Below are positions 6,528 to 13,030 of a stretch of 13,030 bases of DNA, piece after piece (within the stretch, counting starts at the first letter, position 1; the number at the start of each line of letters is the position of its first letter). Position numbers and translations under genes: made by a program. This DNA is from DATKAB01 sp964542745 (GTDB lineage Bacteria; Eisenbacteria; RBG-16-71-46). Below the pieces are notes generated by a model, which saw only the letters and a program-made list of their open reading frames with translations, had not been told where the DNA came from and ran no database searches. The stretch is taken from the NCBI GenBank assembly GCA_964542745.1, contig CAZIVR010000098.1:1-13030 (forward strand), read 5' to 3'.

Positions 6528-8170
6528 GCGGTCCCGAGGACTCGCCCGATCTGGTGATCGGTTCGGGGCCCGCGGGTGTTGCGGCCTCGCTCGCGCTGCT
6601 CGAGCGCGGGCGGCGCGTCACGATGCTCGACTTCGGACGCACCATCGAGCCCGAGGCCGCCGCGATCCCGGCGCCCGCGGCGGGGCTTCCCTTCGAACGG
6701 TGGACGCCCGAACTGCGCACGCGGCTCGCCGCGATCACCGGGCCCATGGAAGACGGGCTCCCGATGAAGACCAACTTCGGCTCCGACTTCGCGGTGCGCC
6801 GCGATCCGGACCTGATGCCGCTCGAGATCCGCGACGCCCAGATCCTGCTCTCGCTCGCGCGCGGTGGCCTGAGCAACCTGTGGGGTGCCAACGCCTTCTC
6901 GTTCTGCGCCGACGACTTCAGCGGCTGGCCGATCGGGGAGGCCGAGCTGCGCGAAGGTTACCGCGCGGCACTCCGGCACGTGCCGCTCTCCGCCGTGCGC
7001 GGCGACGCGCTGGAGGCCGTGTTCCCGCTCCACACCGACCGGCTCGAGCCGCGCCCGCTGTCGGCGCAGGCGCAGCGCATGCTCGCCGACCTCGAGCCGC
7101 ACGCCGGCGCGTTGCGCGAGCGCGGCGTGACCTACGGGCCCTCGCGGCTCGCCCTACGCGTGAACCCTTCCGAGCGCGATCCCGGCTGCGTGCGTTGCGG
7201 CTTCTGCCTGCACGGCTGCCCGCACGACCTGATCTACAGCTCGGCCCAGACCCTGCCCGAACTGGAGCGGAACCCGCGCTTCCGTTACGCGGGCGGCCAT
7301 TACGTGACGCGCTTCGAGGAGACGGGTTCGGGCGTGGCGGCCGAGACGGTGCGCGTGTCCGACCGCGCGCCCGAGCGCTTCGAGGGGCGCCGGCTGTTCG
7401 TCGCGGCGGGCGGCTACTCGACGCCGCGCCTCGTGCTCGAGTCGCGCGGCGAGTACGGGCGGGAGGTCGAGATGCTCGAGAGCCAGTACTTCCTGATCCC
7501 GATCCTCCAGTGGACGCGCTTCCCGGGGGCCGCCTCGGAGCGGCTCACCACGCTCTCGCAGGCCTGCTTCCGGCTCCGCGACCCCGCGTTCGGCCCGCGC
7601 GACGTGCACCTGCTGCTCTACACCTACAACCCGCTCTACCCGGTGGTGCTGCGGAAAACCCCGGCGCGCTGGGTGCCGGGGCTGGTCCCCGAGCTGGTGG
7701 CGCGACTCTCGTCGCTGCAGGGCTACCTGCACTCCGACGTCTCCCCGCGCTTCGGGCTCAGCCTCCGGCGCAACGCCTCGGGCCCGGCCACGCTGGTGGT
7801 GGAGGGGCGGCCGAGCGCGGAGAGTGCCCGGATCGTGAAACGGGTCGAGGCGCGCGTGCGGTCGCTGTCGCGCTACCTGCGCGCCACCCCGGTGCCGTTC
7901 ATGACCAAGCTCGGCGCCCCCGGCAAGAGCTACCATTCGGGCGGCACCTACCCGATGGCGCGCGAGCCCGGCCCCGGCGGCACCGACCTGCTCGGGCGGC
8001 CCGCCGGGCATGCGCGCGTGCACCTCGTGGACGCGAGCGTGTTCCCGAAGATCCCGGCGACCAACATGACGCTCACCCTGATGGCCAACGCGTACCGCAT
8101 CGCCGCCGACGCCGTGTCGCTCGACGCCGCCGCGGGCGGGCGAGCCGGCGCGGGAGCGGGCGGCCGATGA
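6524..8170 (+). CDS. GMC-type FAD-dependent oxidoreductase with a four-cysteine ferredoxin-like motif
   Basis: 548 residues; TTG start in a TTGA overlap with the GT9 stop, placing the FAD-binding GSGPAG (13-18) right at the N-terminus as expected. The middle region has NLWGANAF (about 126-133), the flavin-contact part of GMC enzymes. Then comes C222-x2-C225-x2-C228-x3-C232-P, which matches the spacing of a [4Fe-4S] ferredoxin motif and recalls the Cys-rich stretch in long-chain alcohol oxidase-type GMC proteins. The C-terminal half has KSYHSGGTYPM with H471, and VFPKIPATNMTLTLMANAYRIA with N514, corresponding to the catalytic His-Asn pair. A lipid-like, sugar or polyol alcohol is the expected substrate, oxidised to a ketone or aldehyde. 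No signal peptide is seen, so it is cytosolic or peripheral. It is tightly coupled to a downstream SDR. Family is confident; metal content and substrate are unproven. Confidence 0.82.
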   Translation: MSGPEDSPDLVIGSGPAGVAASLALLERGRRVTMLDFGRTIEPEAAAIPAPAAGLPFERWTPELRTRLAAITGPMEDGLPMKTNFGSDFAVRRDPDLMPLEIRDAQILLSLARGGLSNLWGANAFSFCADDFSGWPIGEAELREGYRAALRHVPLSAVRGDALEAVFPLHTDRLEPRPLSAQAQRMLADLEPHAGALRERGVTYGPSRLALRVNPSERDPGCVRCGFCLHGCPHDLIYSSAQTLPELERNPRFRYAGGHYVTRFEETGSGVAAETVRVSDRAPERFEGRRLFVAAGGYSTPRLVLESRGEYGREVEMLESQYFLIPILQWTRFPGAASERLTTLSQACFRLRDPAFGPRDVHLLLYTYNPLYPVVLRKTPARWVPGLVPELVARLSSLQGYLHSDVSPRFGLSLRRNASGPATLVVEGRPSAESARIVKRVEARVRSLSRYLRATPVPFMTKLGAPGKSYHSGGTYPMAREPGPGGTDLLGRPAGHARVHLVDASVFPKIPATNMTLTLMANAYRIAADAVSLDAAAGGRAGAGAGGR

Positions 8171-9042
8171 GCGCGCGCGCCGCGGGAACGGTGGCGGTGA
8201 CCGGGGCCTCCGGCTACGTGGGCGGCCTGTTCTGCGCGGCGCTCGAGCGGCGCGGCGTGCCGGTGCGGCGGCTGGTGCGTCGCCCCGATCCGGCGCGCGG
8301 CGACGCGCCCTTCGCGCTGGGCGAGCCGGTGGCGGCCGCGAGCCTCGAAGGCGCGGACACGCTGGTCCACGCCGCCTACGATTTCCGGCCCCCGCGCGAG
8401 GCCGAGCTGCGGCGCCTCAACGTGGACGGCACGCGGCTGCTCTTCGACGTGGCGCGCAAGGCCGGCGTGCGCCGCGTGCTGTTCGTGTCCTCGATCGCCA
8501 GCTACGAGGGCAGCCGCTCGATGTACGGGCGCGCCAAGTTCACGATCGAGCGCGAGCTGGAGGCCGCGGGCGGCACCAGCATCCGGCCCGGCATGGTGTT
8601 CGGTCCCGAGCGCGGCGCGCTGTTCGCCTCGCTCGACCGGGTGGTGCGGATCGCCCCGGTGCTGCCGGACCTGGGGCCGAGCACTCGGCTGTTCATGGTC
8701 CACGCGGGCGACCTCGCGCGCATCCTCGAGGCGTGGCTCGACCTCGGCGACGCGCCCGCGCCGCCCCTGCTGCGGGCCGCGCATCCCAAGCTCTTCACGC
8801 TGCGGGGCGTTCTCGAAGTGCTGGCCGAGGCGGCCGGTCGAAAGCCGTGGTTCGCGCCGGCGCCGGCCGGGCTCCTGCTCGGCGGACTGCGGACGCTCGA
8901 GACGCTCGGGCTCACGCTGCCGTTCCGGAGCGACAGCCTGGTGAGCATGACGCACGGCAACCCGGACCCGGGTCTCGCCGGCGAGGTGCTCGGCGTGCGC
9001 CTGCGCGCGCTCACCGCGGCGGCGCTGCGCGGTGAGGACTGA
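8167..9042 (+). CDS. NAD(P)-dependent extended SDR (epimerase/dehydratase-like)
   Basis: 291 residues, ATG in an ATGA overlap with the GMC gene. The N-terminal Rossmann motif TGASGYVG (12-19) is the GxxGxxG of extended or atypical SDRs. LVHAAYDF at about residue 60-67 corresponds to the HxAa element, and NVDGTRLLFD to the conserved NxxGT helix. The catalytic set is present: S108/S109 in FVSSIAS and Y120-x3-K124 in MYGRAK. RPGMVFGP (about 140-147) is the substrate-side motif. The enzyme should oxidise or reduce a hydroxyl or keto group on a sugar, isoprenoid or similar. It is the last gene of unit B and sits directly behind an FAD alcohol oxidase, so it may re-reduce the ketone made by that enzyme (inference). 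Confidence 0.85.
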   Translation: MSARAAGTVAVTGASGYVGGLFCAALERRGVPVRRLVRRPDPARGDAPFALGEPVAAASLEGADTLVHAAYDFRPPREAELRRLNVDGTRLLFDVARKAGVRRVLFVSSIASYEGSRSMYGRAKFTIERELEAAGGTSIRPGMVFGPERGALFASLDRVVRIAPVLPDLGPSTRLFMVHAGDLARILEAWLDLGDAPAPPLLRAAHPKLFTLRGVLEVLAEAAGRKPWFAPAPAGLLLGGLRTLETLGLTLPFRSDSLVSMTHGNPDPGLAGEVLGVRLRALTAAALRGED

Positions 9043-9114
9043 GGCGGGGCGCCCGGCGCCGCGCACGGGCCGCGGGGCCGGGATCGCCGCGCCGCGCCGC
9101 GGGAGCGTTCCTCG
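9043..9114 (+). other. 72-base spacer between the SDR and methyltransferase genes
   Basis: Pure GC-rich spacer. It begins with a short hairpin, GGCGC (9048-9052) and GCGCC (9056-9060) around a 3-base loop, which could be a weak terminator for unit B. It ends with GGGAG (9101-9105), a ribosome-binding site for the next gene. I see no promoter-like hexamers. Confidence 0.3.
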
Positions 9115-9852
9115 GTGGTGACGCGCGCCGAGCGGCTCGCCGCCGAGATCGCCCACGGGCGCATGCTGCGCGAGCGCTACCCCGCGATCTGGTCGTGGGC
9201 GACCCCCGCCGGCGAGCGCCGCGCCGGGCGCCGCGCCGCGCGCCTCGCGGCCGCCGGCGGGTTCCCCGCGGGATCCGCGCTGCTCGACCTCGGGTGCGGC
9301 GCGGGGGCGTTCACCCTGAGGGTCGCGGCGGCGTGCGGAGCGCGCGCGGTGGGCGTGGACGTCTCGCGCGAGCTGGTGGCGGAAGCGCGGCGGCGGAACC
9401 CGGGCGCCGAGTTCCACGTCGGCGACGCGCACGCGCTGCCGTTCGCCGACCGCGCCTTCCACGGCGTGTTCGGCAGCTCGGTGCTCCACCACCTCGAACT
9501 CGGGCCGGCGCTCGCCGAGATCCTGCGCGTGCTCGCGCCCGGCGGCCGGATCGCCTTCGCCGAACCCAACCGGCTCAACCCGCAGGTGTTCCTGCAGAAG
9601 TCGGTGCCCGCGCTCAAGCGCCGGGCCCTCGACCTGCCGCACGAGACCGCCTTCGCGCGATGGGCCCTGGCCCGGGCGCTCCGGCACGCCGGGTTCACGG
9701 AGGTGCGGGTCGAGCCCTTCGACTTCCTGCACCCGCTCACGCCCGCGGGAGCGGTGGGCGCGGTGGAGGCGCTGGGGCGCGCGCTCGAACGCCTGCCGCT
9801 GGCGCGCGAGGTCGCGGGCTCGCTGCTCGCCACGGGGCGCCGCGCGGCGTGA
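9115..9852 (+). CDS. Class I SAM-dependent methyltransferase (Methyltransf_11/UbiE-like fold)
   Basis: 245 residues from GTG 9115, with GGGAG 9 bases upstream; the adjacent GTG 9118 is nearly as good. SAM-binding motif I is LLDLGCGAGAF (56-66). Motif II is the acidic GVDVS strand end, followed by GDAHALPF, SSVLHHL and LAPGGRIAFAEPN, the classic order for this fold. The C-terminal part has a helical cap that probably contacts the substrate. The acceptor cannot be told from the sequence: small-molecule, quinone, lipid and glycan methyltransferases all share these motifs. It stands between the glycan unit and the amino-acid cassette with a spacer on each side, so its functional partner is unclear. 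Confidence 0.85.
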   Translation: MVTRAERLAAEIAHGRMLRERYPAIWSWATPAGERRAGRRAARLAAAGGFPAGSALLDLGCGAGAFTLRVAAACGARAVGVDVSRELVAEARRRNPGAEFHVGDAHALPFADRAFHGVFGSSVLHHLELGPALAEILRVLAPGGRIAFAEPNRLNPQVFLQKSVPALKRRALDLPHETAFARWALARALRHAGFTEVRVEPFDFLHPLTPAGAVGAVEALGRALERLPLAREVAGSLLATGRRAA

Positions 9853-9861
9853 GCGGCGAGC

Positions 9862-9890
9862 TTGACCGGCGCGGGCGGGGCTGACAGCTT
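9862..9890 (+). promoter_or_regulatory. Possible promoter giving a near-leaderless dehydratase transcript
   Basis: TTGACC (9862-9867) matches five of six bases of the -35 consensus. After a 17-base spacer, CAGCTT (9885-9890) keeps the two most conserved -10 bases, A2 and T6. The predicted transcript would begin at or next to the GTG at 9897, consistent with the absence of a ribosome-binding site there. The weak -10 makes this tentative. Confidence 0.3.
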
Positions 9891-9896
9891 CGCCGC

Positions 9897-10871
9897 GTGC
9901 CGATTCCCCTCGATCGCATTCGCGAAGCCGCCGAGCGCCTCGGCCCGCGCCTCCACCGAACCCCGGTGTTCTCGTCGCGGGCGCTCGGCGAGCGCGCCGG
10001 CGTGCGGCTGTTCCTCAAGGCCGAGAGCCTGCAGAAGACCGGCTCGTTCAAGCCGCGCGGCGCGCTCAACGTGGTGCTGGGCCTCGAGCCCGCCGAGCGC
10101 GCGAAGGGGCTCATCACGGTCTCTGCCGGCAACCACGCGCAGGCCGTGGCGTGGGCGGCCCGCGAGACGGGCGTCCCGTGCGCGGTGGTGATGCCCGAGT
10201 CGGCGCCGCGCTCCAAGCTCGAGGCGGTGCGGGGCTACGGCGCGGAGGTGGTGCTGCATCCCGAGCTCGCGACGCTGTTCGACCGGCTGCGGGAGGAGCA
10301 GGCCCGGCGCGGCGCGGCGTTCGTGCACCCGTTCGACGACCCGGCGGGGCTCGCCGGCGCGGGCACGGTCGGGCTCGAGATCGTGGAGCAGGTGCCGGAC
10401 GTCTCGTGCGTGGTCGTGCCGATCGGGGGCGGCGGCCTGATGGCGGGCGTGGCGTGCGCGGTGAAGGCGCTGCGCCCCGCGTGCCGCGTGGTGGGGGCGG
10501 AGCTCGAGGGCGGCCCCGGCATGACGCCCGCGCTCGCGGCGGGAAAGCCGGTTCCGGTGCGCCGGCCCGCGACCGTGGCCGACGGGCTCGCTTCGCCGTT
10601 CGTGGGCGCCCTGCCGCTCGAGGCGGCGCGCACGCGCCTCGACCGCGTGGCGCTGGTGAGCGAGGCCGAGATCGTGGCCGCGATGCGCGACCTGCTGCTG
10701 CGCGCCAAGCTCTACGTCGAGGGCGCGGGGGCCGCGGCCACGGCGGCCCTGCTGGCCGGCAAGGCCGGCGCGGCGCGGGGCGAGACCGTGGTGTGCGTGG
10801 TGTCCGGCGGCAACGCCGACCCCGAGCGCGTGCTGGCGGCGTGCGCCGCCGCCGCGGGAGCCGCGGCGTGA
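9897..10871 (+). CDS. PLP-dependent threonine/serine dehydratase-like enzyme (fold type II), copy 1
   Basis: 324 residues, the size of catabolic threonine dehydratase or serine racemase without a regulatory ACT domain. GTG start with no clear ribosome site. The fold-II landmarks are all present: HRTPVFSS near the N-terminus; Schiff-base lysine K52 in GSFKPRGA; substrate loop SAGNH (76-80, H80 intact); phosphate-binding GGGGL (177-181); and S303 in SGGN (303-306), which would contact the pyridine nitrogen. Family enzymes remove water or ammonia from beta-hydroxy amino acids through an enamine/imine, or racemise them. It overlaps the ornithine cyclodeaminase homologue by GTGA, a pairing also seen for EutB/EutC and for BhcB/BhcD. 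Threonine, serine, hydroxyaspartate or hydroxyectoine-type substrates are all possible. Confidence 0.85.
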   Translation: MPIPLDRIREAAERLGPRLHRTPVFSSRALGERAGVRLFLKAESLQKTGSFKPRGALNVVLGLEPAERAKGLITVSAGNHAQAVAWAARETGVPCAVVMPESAPRSKLEAVRGYGAEVVLHPELATLFDRLREEQARRGAAFVHPFDDPAGLAGAGTVGLEIVEQVPDVSCVVVPIGGGGLMAGVACAVKALRPACRVVGAELEGGPGMTPALAAGKPVPVRRPATVADGLASPFVGALPLEAARTRLDRVALVSEAEIVAAMRDLLLRAKLYVEGAGAAATAALLAGKAGAARGETVVCVVSGGNADPERVLAACAAAAGAAA

Positions 10872-11881
10872 AGGTGCTGATCCTGAACGAGCGCGAGGTG
10901 CGCGAGCTGCTCGACATGGAGCGCTGCGTGCCGCTGATGCGCGAGGCGCTGGCGACGCTGGCCCGCGGCGACGCGGTGCAGCCGCTCCGCACCATGACGA
11001 AGCTGCCCGACGGCTCCGGGATCCTCGGCCTCATGCCCGGCTACCTCGGCGAGCCGAGGAGCTTCGGCCTCAAGGCGGTGACCGTGATGCCCGGCAACCA
11101 CGGCACCGGCTACGACTCGCACCAGGGCGTGGTGATGCTGTTCGGCGTCGAGCGCGGCGAGCCGCTCGCGATCCTCGACGCCAGCTCGATCACGGAGATC
11201 CGGACCGCCGCCGCCTCCGCCGCGGCCACCGACGCGCTGGCGCGGCCCGACGCGGGCGACCTCGCGATCCTCGGCTCGGGCGCGCAGGCGCGGAGCCACC
11301 TGCGGGCGATGGCCGCGGTGCGCGAGCTGCGCCGGGTGCGCGTGTGGAGCCGCTCGCACGCGGCGGCCGAGCGGTTCGCGCGCGAGATGGGCGCGGCCGG
11401 GGGAACCGCGGGCGGGCCCGCCATCGAGGTGTGCTCGCTGGCCGAGGACGCGGTGCGCGGGGCCGACCTGGTCTGCACGGTCACCGCGGCGCGCGATCCG
11501 GTGCTGATGGGGCGCTGGATTTCGCCCGGGGCGCACGTCAACGCGGTGGGCGCCTGTTTCCCGGCGGCGCGCGAGCTCGACACCGAGGCGGTGGCGCGGT
11601 CGCGCTTCTTCACCGACCGCCGCGAATCCTGCCTCGCCGAGGCCGGCGACTTCCGCATTCCGCGCCTCGAGGGCGCCATCGGCGACGACCACCTGCTCGG
11701 GGAGATCGGCGACGTGTACCTGGGCCGGATCCCGGGCCGCACGGGGCCGGCCGACGTGACCGTGTACAAGTCGCTCGGGATCGCGGTCGAGGACCTCGCC
11801 GCGGCGCACGCGCTGCTCGAGCGGGCCCGGCTCGAGGGGCGCGGGGCGTGGCTCGAGTGGGGCGGCCCGCCCGGTGCCTGA
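10868..11881 (+). CDS. Ornithine cyclodeaminase/mu-crystallin family enzyme, probable imine reductase or amino-acid dehydrogenase
   Basis: 337 residues, GTG start (VKVLILNEREV) overlapping the upstream stop. The N-terminal part carries K69 in GLKAVTV and R112 in TEIRTAA. These sit at the positions I recall for the substrate-carboxylate Lys69 and Arg112 of Pseudomonas putida ornithine cyclodeaminase. The NAD(P) Rossmann motif is LGSGAQA (135-141). The family stretch holding the catalytic Asp of the cyclodeaminase (GGDCPGK-type) reads VGACFPAAREL here, with C230 in the Asp position. Carboxylate binding and cofactor binding are therefore kept, but the cyclodeaminase acid/base is not. That fits the wider family of ketimine/iminosuccinate reductases and alanine dehydrogenases better than proline synthesis. 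It lies between two dehydratase-like genes, whose imine products it could reduce (inference). Confidence 0.82.
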   Translation: MKVLILNEREVRELLDMERCVPLMREALATLARGDAVQPLRTMTKLPDGSGILGLMPGYLGEPRSFGLKAVTVMPGNHGTGYDSHQGVVMLFGVERGEPLAILDASSITEIRTAAASAAATDALARPDAGDLAILGSGAQARSHLRAMAAVRELRRVRVWSRSHAAAERFAREMGAAGGTAGGPAIEVCSLAEDAVRGADLVCTVTAARDPVLMGRWISPGAHVNAVGACFPAARELDTEAVARSRFFTDRRESCLAEAGDFRIPRLEGAIGDDHLLGEIGDVYLGRIPGRTGPADVTVYKSLGIAVEDLAAAHALLERARLEGRGAWLEWGGPPGA

Positions 11882-12902
11882 GCTCCGCCCGCCGGGTCCC
11901 GCCGAGGTGGCCGCGGCGAGCGAGCGGATCGCGGGGATCGCCCGGCGCACGCCGCTGGTGCGATGGCCCGGGGCCCCCGGCGATCCCGAAGTCTGGCTCA
12001 AGCTCGAGACCCTCCAGCCGGTGGGCTCGTTCAAGATCCGGGGCGCCGCGAGCGCGGTGCGCCGCCTGCCGCCCGAACGCCTCGCCGCGGGCGTGGTCAC
12101 CGCGAGCGCCGGCAACATGGCGCAGGGCGTGGCGTGGTGCGCGCGCGAGCTGGGGGTGCCGTGCGCGGTGGTGGTGCCCGATTCCGCGCCGCGCGCCAAG
12201 CTCGACGCGGTCGCGGCGCTCGGCGCGCGCGTCGTGCCGGTGCCCTTCGAGCGCTGGTGGCGGGTGATGGTCGAGCACCGCTTCGAGGGCGAGCCCGGCC
12301 ACTTCATCCACCCGGTCGCCGACGCCGACGTGATCGCCGGCAACGCCACGATCGGGCTCGAGATCCTCGAGGACCTGCCGGCCGTGGGGGACGTGTTCGT
12401 GCCGTTCGGAGGGGGCGGGCTCTCGTGCGGCATCGCCGCCGCGCTGCGCCACGCGGGAAGCGCGGCGCGCGTGCTCGCCTGCGAGGTCGAGACCGCCGCA
12501 CCCCTCGCGGCGTCGCTGCGGGCGGGACGCGCGGTGGCGATCGAGCGCCGTCCCAGCTTCGTGGACGGGATCGGCGGGAGCGCGGTGCTGGAGCCGATGT
12601 GGCCGCTCGCCTCGACGCTGCTCGCGGGCGCCTGCGTCGTGACGCTCGAAGAGATCGCCGCCGCGATCCGCGCCCTCGCGGGCGGCGTCCGCGTGGTGGC
12701 CGAGGGGGCGGGTGCCGCCGCGCTCGCCGCGGCGCGCTCGGGCCGGGCGGCGTGCGGCGCGGGCGGGAGGCCGGTCGCGCGCGGCGAGCGCTTCGAGGGC
12801 CGCGCCGGCCGGTTCGGCGAGGGGCCGGCGGTGTGCGTGGTCTCGGGAGGCGTGATCGAGCCGCGCGTCCTCGCGACGCTGCTCGCGGGCGGGATGCCGT
12901 AG
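11874..12902 (+). CDS. PLP-dependent threonine/serine dehydratase-like enzyme, copy 2 (divergent)
   Basis: 342 residues from a GTG overlapping the previous gene by 8 bases. Fold type II motifs: RRTPLVRW near the N-terminus, Schiff-base lysine K54 in GSFKIRGA, GGGG at 179-182, and S324 in SGGV. It differs from copy 1 at functional spots. The substrate loop reads SAGNM (M82) instead of SAGNH, and the C-terminal motif is SGGV instead of SGGN. An Arg/Gly-rich insert of roughly 20-25 residues (within about 288-319) sits just before the last strand. PLP binding should be intact, but the substrate or outcome probably differs from copy 1: another hydroxy or diamino acid, a racemase, or a beta-replacement reaction. 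It is the last gene of unit C and is followed within 10 bases by a hairpin. Confidence 0.8.
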   Translation: MPELRPPGPAEVAAASERIAGIARRTPLVRWPGAPGDPEVWLKLETLQPVGSFKIRGAASAVRRLPPERLAAGVVTASAGNMAQGVAWCARELGVPCAVVVPDSAPRAKLDAVAALGARVVPVPFERWWRVMVEHRFEGEPGHFIHPVADADVIAGNATIGLEILEDLPAVGDVFVPFGGGGLSCGIAAALRHAGSAARVLACEVETAAPLAASLRAGRAVAIERRPSFVDGIGGSAVLEPMWPLASTLLAGACVVTLEEIAAAIRALAGGVRVVAEGAGAAALAAARSGRAACGAGGRPVARGERFEGRAGRFGEGPAVCVVSGGVIEPRVLATLLAGGMP

Positions 12903-12911
12903 GCGCGGAGC

Positions 12912-12930
12912 GGGGGCCTCCCGGGCCCCG
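12912..12930 (+). terminator. Hairpin downstream of the last dehydratase gene
   Basis: GGGGCC (12913-12918) pairs with GGCCCC (12924-12929) around a 5-base loop. It begins about 10 bases after the TAG that ends the coding sequence. No T-tract follows, but the position directly behind the last gene of the unit suits a terminator. Confidence 0.4.
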
Positions 12931-12998
12931 CCTCGCGGAACGCGCTCGCCGCCCGCGGGCCGCCCCCGGACACTTGGGTCCTGCTCGGAATCTTGGGG

Positions 12999-13030
12999 AT
13001 GGCGTGGGGTGTGCAGGAAGGCCGGGCATG
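12999..13030 (+). other. Possible start of another rightward gene at the window edge
   Basis: Two ATGs lie at the right edge. ATG 12999 opens a frame (MAWGVQEGRA) that stays open to the end, and ATG 13028-13030 has AGGAAG (13015-13020) at good ribosome-site spacing. The second looks the more likely start, but too little sequence is present to identify a gene. The rest of the 12903-13030 stretch holds only the hairpin and GC-rich spacer. Confidence 0.2.

Noticed and set aside
9897..11881. Calling the first two cassette genes eutB and eutC (hydroxyectoine use)
   Set aside because: The pairing alone is not diagnostic. No ectoine hydrolase, deacetylase or transporter gene is present, and the same pairing occurs in other pathways.
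10712..12973. 753-residue open frame on the minus strand opposite the cyclodeaminase and second dehydratase genes
   Set aside because: It has low-complexity Arg/Ala/Pro composition and no recognisable family, while the opposite strand has clear PLP and NAD(P) motifs. It is a GC-driven shadow.
1..13030. Search for CRISPR arrays, tRNA or rRNA genes, insertion sequences and att sites
   Set aside because: No spaced direct repeats, cloverleaf-like segments, transposase motifs or flanking inverted repeats were seen. Repeats present are short and typical of GC-rich coding DNA.

Overview
The window is very GC-rich bacterial chromosome. Third codon positions are almost always G or C, and GTG and TTG starts are common alongside ATG. 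Shine-Dalgarno-like GGAG/GGAGG sites precede several genes, and genes are packed with 4 to 8 base overlaps. No rRNA, tRNA, insertion sequence, phage gene or CRISPR array is visible. The style suits an uncultured GC-rich lineage such as Eisenbacteria-like bacteria, Gemmatimonadota or Myxococcota; this taxonomic guess rests on composition and gene content only.

Layout. The left edge holds what looks like the last 27 codons of a rightward gene. It converges, across a strong hairpin, on a leftward rhomboid intramembrane protease. From about 1.06 kb onward everything runs rightward. Unit A is an exported DUF1028 Ntn-hydrolase-like protein with TPR repeats, overlapping a group II PLP-dependent amino-acid decarboxylase by 4 bases. 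Unit B is four overlapping genes: a membrane GT-C (ArnT/PMT-like) glycosyltransferase, a GT9 (heptosyltransferase-like) glycosyltransferase, a GMC-type FAD oxidoreductase with a four-cysteine cluster, and an extended SDR (epimerase/dehydratase-like). Unit C is a SAM methyltransferase, then a threonine/serine dehydratase-like enzyme, an ornithine cyclodeaminase/mu-crystallin-family enzyme, and a second, divergent dehydratase-like enzyme. The last 128 bases hold a hairpin and perhaps the start of another gene.

How the genes may work together. Unit B looks like a surface-glycan or glycolipid module: two sugar transferases followed by an FAD oxidase and an NAD(P) reductase, which could oxidise and re-reduce a hydroxyl on a lipid-linked substrate. 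In Unit C, dehydratases of this fold make enamine/imine intermediates from hydroxyamino acids. The cyclodeaminase homologue keeps the substrate-carboxylate residues but has Cys where true ornithine cyclodeaminase has its catalytic Asp, so an imine reductase or amino-acid dehydrogenase role is more likely. This resembles, without matching, the BhcB/BhcD and EutB/EutC pairs. The Unit C cassette and the GMC-SDR pair are the best candidates for undescribed biochemistry here.
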